Below are positions 1 to 7,500 of a stretch of DNA of 7,500 nucleotides, piece after piece; the stretch's first letter is position 1; each line of letters opens with the position of its first letter. Position numbers and translations under genes: made by a program. This DNA is from JBDSLU01 sp039916225 (GTDB lineage Bacteria > Acidobacteriota > Vicinamibacteria > Vicinamibacterales > Vicinamibacteraceae). The stretch covers positions 1 through 7,500 of the forward strand of contig JBDSLU010000226.1 in assembly GCA_039916225.1 (NCBI GenBank). The letters are read 5' to 3'. The notes under the pieces were generated by a model. The model saw nothing but the letters and a program-made list of their open reading frames with translations. It did no database searches and was not told where the DNA came from.

Positions 1-1
1 C

Positions 2-157
2 GGCGCCGAGGTCGTGCTGAAGGGCCGGCTCGGGCCGCACGGGTTCGACGTCGAGCCCGATGGCGTGATGGCGAAGTGCCCGTCGAAATACGACGCCAGC
101 CCGAACGCCCCGGTCAAAGTGCCGGACCACGCAAAGCCTGCCGTCACGGCGTCGTAA
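2..157 (+). CDS. ccmE: CcmE, periplasmic heme chaperone (C-terminal 51 residues, 5' truncated by window)
   Basis: The frame opened by the window edge encodes 51 residues ending in TAA at 155-157. The segment LKGRLGPHGFDVEP followed by VMAKCPSKYDA matches the end of the CcmE beta-barrel (pattern 'v.eG.l...g.f.a..vlaKh..kY'). CcmE is a membrane-anchored OB-fold protein that receives heme from CcmABCD in the periplasm and passes it to CcmF. In the classical family heme is bound covalently by the His of an HxxxY motif. Here that position is Cys (codon 77-79), giving C-P-S-K-Y with the Tyr at 89-91. This is the CxxxY variant known from archaeal and some deltaproteobacterial CcmE proteins. The flexible tail after the Tyr (about 20 residues, rich in Pro, Ala and Lys) is normal for the family. 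The stop lies 9 nt before the ccmF start, consistent with one operon. The N-terminal anchor and most of the barrel are outside the window. Identification is firm despite the short fragment because of the AKCPSKY context and the neighbours. Confidence 0.9.
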   Translation, partial: GAEVVLKGRLGPHGFDVEPDGVMAKCPSKYDASPNAPVKVPDHAKPAVTAS

Positions 158-166
158 GAGAAGGCG

Positions 167-2618
<2,452 letters not shown>

Positions 2619-2641
<23 letters not shown>

Positions 2642-3083
2642 CGCCCCGAACGGGGCGCCCCCGGCGGGTCCTCCGCTCGTGGCGCCCTCCGCCGCTCCGC
2701 CCGCCGATTCGGCGCAACCCTGGCACTTCTTCGTCGTCGCCTCGCTGGCGGCGGCGACGCTCGCCGTCATCGTCTCGGTGCGGACGGCACCGGAGCATCT
2801 GGTGATGCTCAGCGTGACGGTGTTCGCGTCGGGGGCCGCCGCGCTCGCCGTGTATCACGTCATCGCACCGCTCGTCGCGGAACGGCGGCGCCGCGTCTTC
2901 GGCGCGGCCGCACGACGGGGGCTGATCGCCGAAAAGGCGCTGGCGCTGCGCACGATCAAGGAGCTCGAGTTCGATCGGGCGATGGGGAAGATATCCGAGG
3001 CCGACTTCGCCGAGATGGCCGAGCGCCTGCGCGCCCGGGCGCTGCGGGTGATGCAGCAGCTGGACGCCGAGCCGAAGCGATGA
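2619..3083 (+). CDS. Small two-helix membrane protein with CcmI-like cytoplasmic helix
   Basis: This 154-residue protein has a Pro/Ala-rich N-terminus (1-33), two predicted membrane helices (about 36-55 and 61-84), an Arg-rich boundary (AERRRR), and a helical, probably coiled-coil C-terminus (about 101-150). The C-terminal segment KELEFDRAMGKISEADF (114-130) followed by AERLRARALRVMQQLD resembles the 'l.eLe.D...G.ise.ey..l...L..r.l' pattern of the CcmI N-terminal cytoplasmic region. In CcmI that loop lies between two helices and precedes a periplasmic TPR domain. Here both helices come first and no TPR domain exists, so it is at most a partial or analogous CcmI. The positive-inside rule puts the C-terminus in the cytoplasm. 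The ATG at 2619 lies 23 nt inside the end of ccmFH, suggesting translational coupling. I see no strong Shine-Dalgarno, and later GTG or TTG starts (for example 2679) cannot be excluded. The stop overlaps the next start in ATGA. That it is a real gene is well supported; the CcmI link is inference. Confidence 0.75.
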
Positions 3084-4149
3084 GCCTGCCGCGCCGCTGT
3101 GCGTCACTCGCGTCGCTGTGCGGCCTCGTCCTCACGCTGGCGTTGGGCCCTGCGCCGGCCGAAGCGCAGATGCCCGACCTGTCGCAGATGAACGGCCGCT
3201 CGCTGCCGGCGCCGGACGCGCCGGCAGGCAGCACCAGCGTCCGCGTCATGCGGCAGACACTCGGCAACAACGTGGTCGGCCAGGAGGTCACGCTGACCGA
3301 CGCGTCCGGCGCCACCATCGGCACGCGGAAGACCGACGATGGCGGGCGTGCGACCTTCACCGGACTGCGTCCCGGCACGGCCTACACGGCCGTCGCCGTC
3401 GTGTCGGGCGAGCGGCTGGCGTCTTTGCCGTTCACGCAGCCGGCGTCCGGCGGCCTGCGCGTCGTGCTCATCGCCGGCCTCGGCACCGCGGGAGCCTCGG
3501 GCGCCGCTGCGCCGCCTTCGGCTGTTCCGGCCAAGCCGGCCCCGGCCGGCAGCGTCACGCTGGGCACGCAGTCGCGGATGATCGTCGAGCAAGCCGACGA
3601 GTTCGTCGAGGTGTTCGTCCTCGCCGATCTGGTCAACACGACTGACGGCCCGGTGTCGCTGCCGACGCCGATCGTCTTCACGCCGCCGTCCGGCGCCATG
3701 GGCACGGCGGTCCTCGAAGGCGTGACGAGCGCGGTGCTCGAGAACGGTCGCATCGTGGTCAAGGGACCGCTTCCGTCCGGCCCGACGTCGGTGCAGTACG
3801 GCTACCGGCTGCCCAGCGACACCGGCCGCGTCACCATCGCGCAGGTCTACCCGGTGGGCGGGCCGATGAGCAGCGTGATCGTGCGCCGGCACGGCACCAC
3901 GACGGTGACGGTCGCCGGAGAGCGCCAGCGCCGCGACACGCAGCTCGAAGGCCGCGACTACGTGCTGGTGTCGACCGGCGCGATCCGGCCGGCGACGGCC
4001 CTCGACGTCACCGTCAGCGGCATGCCGTCGCGCTCCCGGTGGCCGGTGCGCGTGGCGCTGTCCCTGGCGGCCCTCATCGCGCTCGCCGGGCTCGTGTTCG
4101 GGCGCGCCCGCGCCGACGACGACGGGACCGCGCCCGCGCCTGCGCGGAC

Positions 4150-4153
<4 letters not shown>
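3080..4153 (+). CDS. Exported, C-terminally membrane-anchored beta-rich protein with a carboxypeptidase-regulatory-like domain (unknown role)
   Basis: The 357-residue protein starts with a clear signal peptide (RR at 5-6, hydrophobic core about 8-23, likely cleavage after AEA at residue 29). A beta-sandwich-like module (about 53-133) carries the pattern V-x-G-x-x-V-x-L-T-D-x-x-G, then T-D-D-G-G-R-A-T-F-T-G-L-R-P-G-T-x-Y, typical of carboxypeptidase-regulatory-like or Cna-B-type folds. A Pro/Ala-rich linker (about 134-157) leads to a second beta-rich region (about 158-318) with alternating hydrophobic strands, which I do not recognise. One membrane helix (about 322-340) and a short charged tail follow, so most of the chain should sit in the periplasm, anchored by its C-terminus. 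No catalytic motif, CxxCH or free cysteine outside the signal peptide is visible, so a redox role is unlikely. ATGA overlaps at both ends (3080-3083 and 4150-4153) tie it tightly to the ccm genes. A scaffold or apocytochrome-handling role would be a guess. The gene itself is secure. Confidence 0.82.
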
Positions 4154-5676
<1,523 letters not shown>

Positions 5677-5699
5677 CGCGCTCCGGCACTGATCGACCG

Positions 5700-6362
5700 A
5701 TGCTGCAACGATCCTTTCTGCCCCTGCTCCTCGGCGGCTTCGCGCTCGTGACCGCTGCGCCGCTCCTCATCGCCGCCGCTCCGGCGGAATCGACGATGGG
5801 GTTGATCCAGAAGATCTTCTACTTCCACGTTCCGGCGTGGATGGCCATGTTCCTGGCTACCGTCGTCTGTGGCGTGTCGAGCATCCGCTACCTGATCGCG
5901 CGCAAGCCGTCGTCCGATCACCTGGCCTCGGCGGCGGCGGAACTGGCCATCGTGTTCGGCCTGATCGGGCTGCTCACCGGCCCGCTCTGGGGACGCAAGG
6001 CCTGGGGACACTACTGGCAGTGGGATGCCCGGCTGACCACGGCGCTGGTGCTCTGGCTGATCTTCGTCGCCTACACGCTGCTGCGGCGGTTCGGCGGGCC
6101 CGGCTCGGAACGCCTCGCCGCCGGCGTCGGCCTGTTCGGGATGGCCAACGTCCCGTTCGTCTACTGGTCGGTCAACATCTGGCGCACGGTGCACCCGAAG
6201 ACCAGCGTGGTGATGACGCTCGATCCGGGGATGCGCCCGGCTTTTTACTGGAGCCTGTTCGGCTTCCTGGCGATCTTCGGCGCGCTGCTCGCGGCGCGCA
6301 CCCGGCTCGAGGCGCTGCGCGCGTCGATCGATGACGCCTATCTCGCCGCGGAGGATCTGTGA
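5700..6362 (+). CDS. ccmC: CcmC, heme-handling WWD-domain membrane protein
   Basis: The 220-residue integral membrane protein contains the WWD signature WGHYWQWD (102-109), followed by ARLTTALVLWLIFVAY, which is diagnostic of CcmC. The two periplasmic heme-ligand histidines are H43 in IFYFHVPAW and H165 in IWRTVHP, equivalent to H60 and H184 of E. coli CcmC. About six membrane helices are visible, at roughly 5-25, 48-68, 80-97, 112-130, 140-158 and 178-198. CcmC binds heme, presents it to CcmE and is required for the covalent heme-CcmE adduct. The length is slightly below the ~245 of proteobacterial CcmC, mainly at the N-terminus. The ATG at 5700 is 23 nt downstream of the ccmAB stop. I see no clear Shine-Dalgarno, and the open frame extending back into ccmB is not CcmC-like. 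The last base of its stop is shared with the start of the following gene. Confidence 0.95.
   Translation: MLQRSFLPLLLGGFALVTAAPLLIAAAPAESTMGLIQKIFYFHVPAWMAMFLATVVCGVSSIRYLIARKPSSDHLASAAAELAIVFGLIGLLTGPLWGRKAWGHYWQWDARLTTALVLWLIFVAYTLLRRFGGPGSERLAAGVGLFGMANVPFVYWSVNIWRTVHPKTSVVMTLDPGMRPAFYWSLFGFLAIFGALLAARTRLEALRASIDDAYLAAEDL
6348..6354 (+). promoter_or_regulatory. Strong Shine-Dalgarno for the CcmD-like gene
   Basis: The sequence GCGGAGG inside the last codons of ccmC lies 7 nt before the ATG at 6362. It is the best ribosome binding site in the cluster and decides the start of the small downstream gene. A GTG directly before it (6359) would add only one residue. Confidence 0.7.
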
Positions 6363-6604
6363 TGCAAGCCACGCCGCCCACCGCCGCTCCGGCGCCGTCC
6401 GCCGCGCCGCCGGCGCAGGACGAGTTCGTGCCGATCAGCCAACTGCCGGCCGACGACAAGCTGCCGGCGGCGCCGCTGCTGATCACGGCCTACGCCGTCG
6501 TCTGGATCGTGCTCGCCGTCTACGTGTGGACGCTGTGGCGCCGCTTCCTGCGCGCCGAGCAGGACCTCAAGAGCCTCGGCAGCCGTCTGCCGCCGGGCCG
6601 GTAG
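6362..6604 (+). CDS. CcmD-like single-helix membrane protein
   Basis: This 80-residue protein has a Pro/Ala-rich N-terminus (1-37), one membrane helix (about 39-58, LLITAYAVVWIVLAVYVWTL) and a basic amphipathic C-terminus (WRRFLRAEQDLKSLGSR). The layout of aromatic-rich helix, Arg cluster and short charged helix is that of CcmD, which is poorly conserved in sequence and sits directly after ccmC in many operons. CcmD stabilises the CcmABC-CcmE complex and helps release holo-CcmE. The N-terminal extension before the helix is longer than in classical CcmD (about 70 residues in E. coli, with a short N-terminus). The start overlaps the ccmC stop by one base (TGATG) and has a good GGAGG. Assignment rests on position and architecture more than on residue identity, so the symbol is left blank. 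Confidence 0.78.
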   Translation: MQATPPTAAPAPSAAPPAQDEFVPISQLPADDKLPAAPLLITAYAVVWIVLAVYVWTLWRRFLRAEQDLKSLGSRLPPGR

Positions 6605-6607
6605 GAA
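6603..6607 (+). promoter_or_regulatory. Shine-Dalgarno overlapping the preceding stop
   Basis: AGGAA begins within the TAG stop of the CcmD-like gene and ends 6 nt before the ATG at 6614. This supports translation of the 56-residue reading frame that follows. Confidence 0.55.
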
Positions 6608-6613
6608 CGGGCG

Positions 6614-6784
6614 ATGGGTCTCGACTTCGGCAACATGCATGCGGGGCACTTCATCTTCATCCCCGCCGTGCTGCTGGTCGGCATCGTGCTTGGCTGGATC
6701 CTCGGCTCGCGGGCGGCCGCCGATGCCTACGCCGCCGACCTGCGCCGCCGCGAAGAGCGCCGCGCCGCGTCCCGGCCCGACTAG
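6614..6784 (+). CDS. 56-residue single-helix membrane protein, last gene of the ccm cluster
   Basis: Reading from the ATG at 6614 to TAG at 6782-6784 gives a 56-residue protein. It has a short N-terminus with two His (MGLDFGNMHAGH), one hydrophobic helix (about 13-32, FIFIPAVLLVGIVLGWILGS) and a strongly basic, Arg/Glu-rich tail (DLRRREERRAASRPD). It starts 9 nt after the previous stop with an AGGAA ribosome binding site, keeps the strand and spacing of the operon, and its composition is clearly membrane-protein-like rather than a random GC-rich frame. I do not recognise the family. By position and architecture it could be a second small subunit of the CcmABC complex, which is inference. The Arg-rich tail should face the cytoplasm, giving an N-out topology. 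Confidence 0.68.
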   Translation: MGLDFGNMHAGHFIFIPAVLLVGIVLGWILGSRAAADAYAADLRRREERRAASRPD

Positions 6785-6874
6785 CCGCCTTCGGCCAGGC
6801 GCCGCATCACGCACGCGTCGCGTCGGCGACCCACGCCTGCAGCGCGCGTCAGCGGCCCCAACGCAACCCTCGCG
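6785..6874. other. Convergent intergenic region, possible weak bidirectional terminator
   Basis: The 90 nt between the last + strand stop and the - strand stop hold no reading frame I would defend. Two short inverted repeats are visible: CGCCT/AGGCG (6786-6790 with 6797-6801, 6-nt loop) and GTCGC/GCGAC (6817-6821 with 6826-6830, 4-nt loop). Neither is followed by a T-run on either strand, so classical intrinsic termination is not supported. In DNA this GC-rich, 5-bp stems also arise by chance. Confidence 0.3.
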
Positions 6875-6883
6875 TCAGCGGCC
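6845..6883. repeat. 13-nt direct repeat CGCGTCAGCGGCC, two copies
   Basis: Identical 13-mers lie at 6845-6857 and 6871-6883, 26 nt apart start to start. The second copy contains the stop codon of the - strand gene (complement of TCA at 6875-6877). This could be a small duplication or an element of the 3' end; the function is unknown. Confidence 0.5.
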
Positions 6884-7500
6884 GACGGCCAACCGGCGCG
6901 CCAGGATGTCGGGCAGCCCGGCTTGGCGGATGCGGCGCTGCGCCTGCTCGACGTCGTACTCGATGCGGGCCAGGGTGAGGGTCCGCGCCTCGCTGTCGTA
7001 GACGGCGTAGGCGGCCCGCGGATCGCCATCGCGCGGCTGTCCGACGGCGCCGGGGTTGACGACGAAGCGACGACCGTCGTCGAGGGCGAGTTCGACCGGC
7101 CGTCCCTGGCCGGTGTCCTCGATGATCAGGAGGTCCGGCTCGTCGAGCGACAGGATGTAGCAGGCCGGGACATGGGTGTGGCCGAACAGGCAGACCGGCC
7201 GCCGCGCCGCGTCGAGGGCCCGGGCGGCGTCGCGGGGCGTGAAGAGATATTCGTCCTCGTCGCTCGGCATCCCGTGACAGATCTCGACGAGGTCGTCGAC
7301 GATGGCCGGGCCCTGCGGCAGGTGGGCCAGCCAGTCGCGATGCTCGGGGGTCAACGCCTCGGCGGTCCAGGCTGCCGATTGCAGCGCCGCCGGGTTGAAC
7401 GACTCTGGAATCTCGAGACCGGCGATCACCTTGTCGTGGTTGCCGCGGATCATCGCGGCGGGCGCCAGGCCGCGGATGCGCTCGATGACCTCGTTGGGGC
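6875..7500 (-). CDS. Calcineurin-like metallophosphoesterase (YfcE/Metallophos_2 type), 5' end outside window
   Basis: The - strand frame is open from the window edge to TGA at 6877-6875, giving 207 visible residues beginning PNEVIERIRGLAPAA before MIRGNHD. The Met at 7453 is internal: the preceding residues match the usual family text before the GNHD block, and the D-x-H and GDxxD metal-binding motifs expected N-terminally lie beyond 7500. Seen: GNHD (7444-7433), a metal-ligand His in ICHGMP (codon 7276-7274), GHTH (7183-7172), and the family-typical VVNPGAVGQPRDGDPRAAYAVYD near the C-terminus. These are the conserved blocks of binuclear-metal phosphodiesterases of the YfcE/MJ0936-like group. 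The substrate cannot be read from sequence. The protein lacks a signal peptide in the visible part and is probably cytoplasmic. It converges on the ccm operon and has no obvious link to it. Confidence 0.9.
   Translation of the reverse strand, partial: PNEVIERIRGLAPAAMIRGNHDKVIAGLEIPESFNPAALQSAAWTAEALTPEHRDWLAHLPQGPAIVDDLVEICHGMPSDEDEYLFTPRDAARALDAARRPVCLFGHTHVPACYILSLDEPDLLIIEDTGQGRPVELALDDGRRFVVNPGAVGQPRDGDPRAAYAVYDSEARTLTLARIEYDVEQAQRRIRQAGLPDILARRLAVGR

Noticed and set aside
4039..4149. Upstream extension of the ccmAB frame by 37 residues
   Set aside because: It lies inside the preceding gene, is Arg/Ala-rich and unlike CcmA; the ATG at 4150 fits the family start and forms an ATGA overlap.
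6786..6830. Hairpins as a true intrinsic terminator
   Set aside because: The stems are only 5 bp with no T-tract on either strand, so I list the region only as a weak possibility.
6331..6978. 215-residue + strand open frame overlapping the small genes and the intergenic gap
   Set aside because: It is an Arg/Ala-rich shadow frame; the two small membrane-protein frames have coherent helices and ribosome binding sites.
6875..7453. Start of the phosphoesterase at the Met of MIRGNHD
   Set aside because: The residues before it in the same frame match the family, and essential N-terminal metal motifs must lie further upstream, beyond the window.
6875..7500. Phosphoesterase as part of a novel system with the ccm operon
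   Set aside because: It is convergent, has its own family signature and shows no shared regulation or functional link.

Overview
This window is the 3' part of a cytochrome c maturation (System I, Ccm) operon on the + strand, followed by a convergent metallophosphoesterase gene on the - strand. The DNA is uniformly GC-rich. The + strand genes are packed with overlaps or tiny gaps, so the cluster looks like one transcription unit whose promoter lies upstream of the window. System I implies a Gram-negative bacterium. The gene fusions, the CxxxY-type CcmE and the cysteine-rich CcmH recall Acidobacteriota, perhaps Vicinamibacteria-like, or deltaproteobacterial lineages; this placement is inference from memory of the families, not a search result.

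Layout: (1) 2-157, the 3' end of ccmE, with a Cys in place of the usual heme-binding His. (2) 167-2641, CcmF with a CcmH-like domain fused to its C-terminus. (3) 2619-3083, a small two-helix membrane protein with a CcmI-reminiscent cytoplasmic helix. (4) 3080-4153, an exported, membrane-anchored beta-rich protein of unknown function. (5) 4150-5676, a CcmA-CcmB fusion (ABC ATPase plus membrane partner in one chain). (6) 5700-6362, CcmC. (7) 6362-6604, a CcmD-like single-helix protein. (8) 6614-6784, a 56-residue single-helix protein. (9) 6785-6874, a short convergent intergenic region with weak hairpins and a 13-nt direct repeat. (10) 6875-7500 on the - strand, a calcineurin-like phosphoesterase whose start is outside the window.

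How the genes fit together: CcmA-CcmB, CcmC and CcmD would load heme onto the chaperone CcmE and release holo-CcmE. CcmF would pass the heme to apocytochrome c, and the CcmH domain would keep the CxxCH thiols of the apocytochrome reduced or present them. No CcmG-type thioredoxin is visible here. The notable points are the two fusions that collapse four usual genes into two, the Cys-type CcmE next to a five-cysteine CcmH domain, and two unassigned membrane proteins between ccmFH and ccmAB. I see no mobile element, RNA gene or CRISPR array. The phosphoesterase is probably unrelated to the operon.
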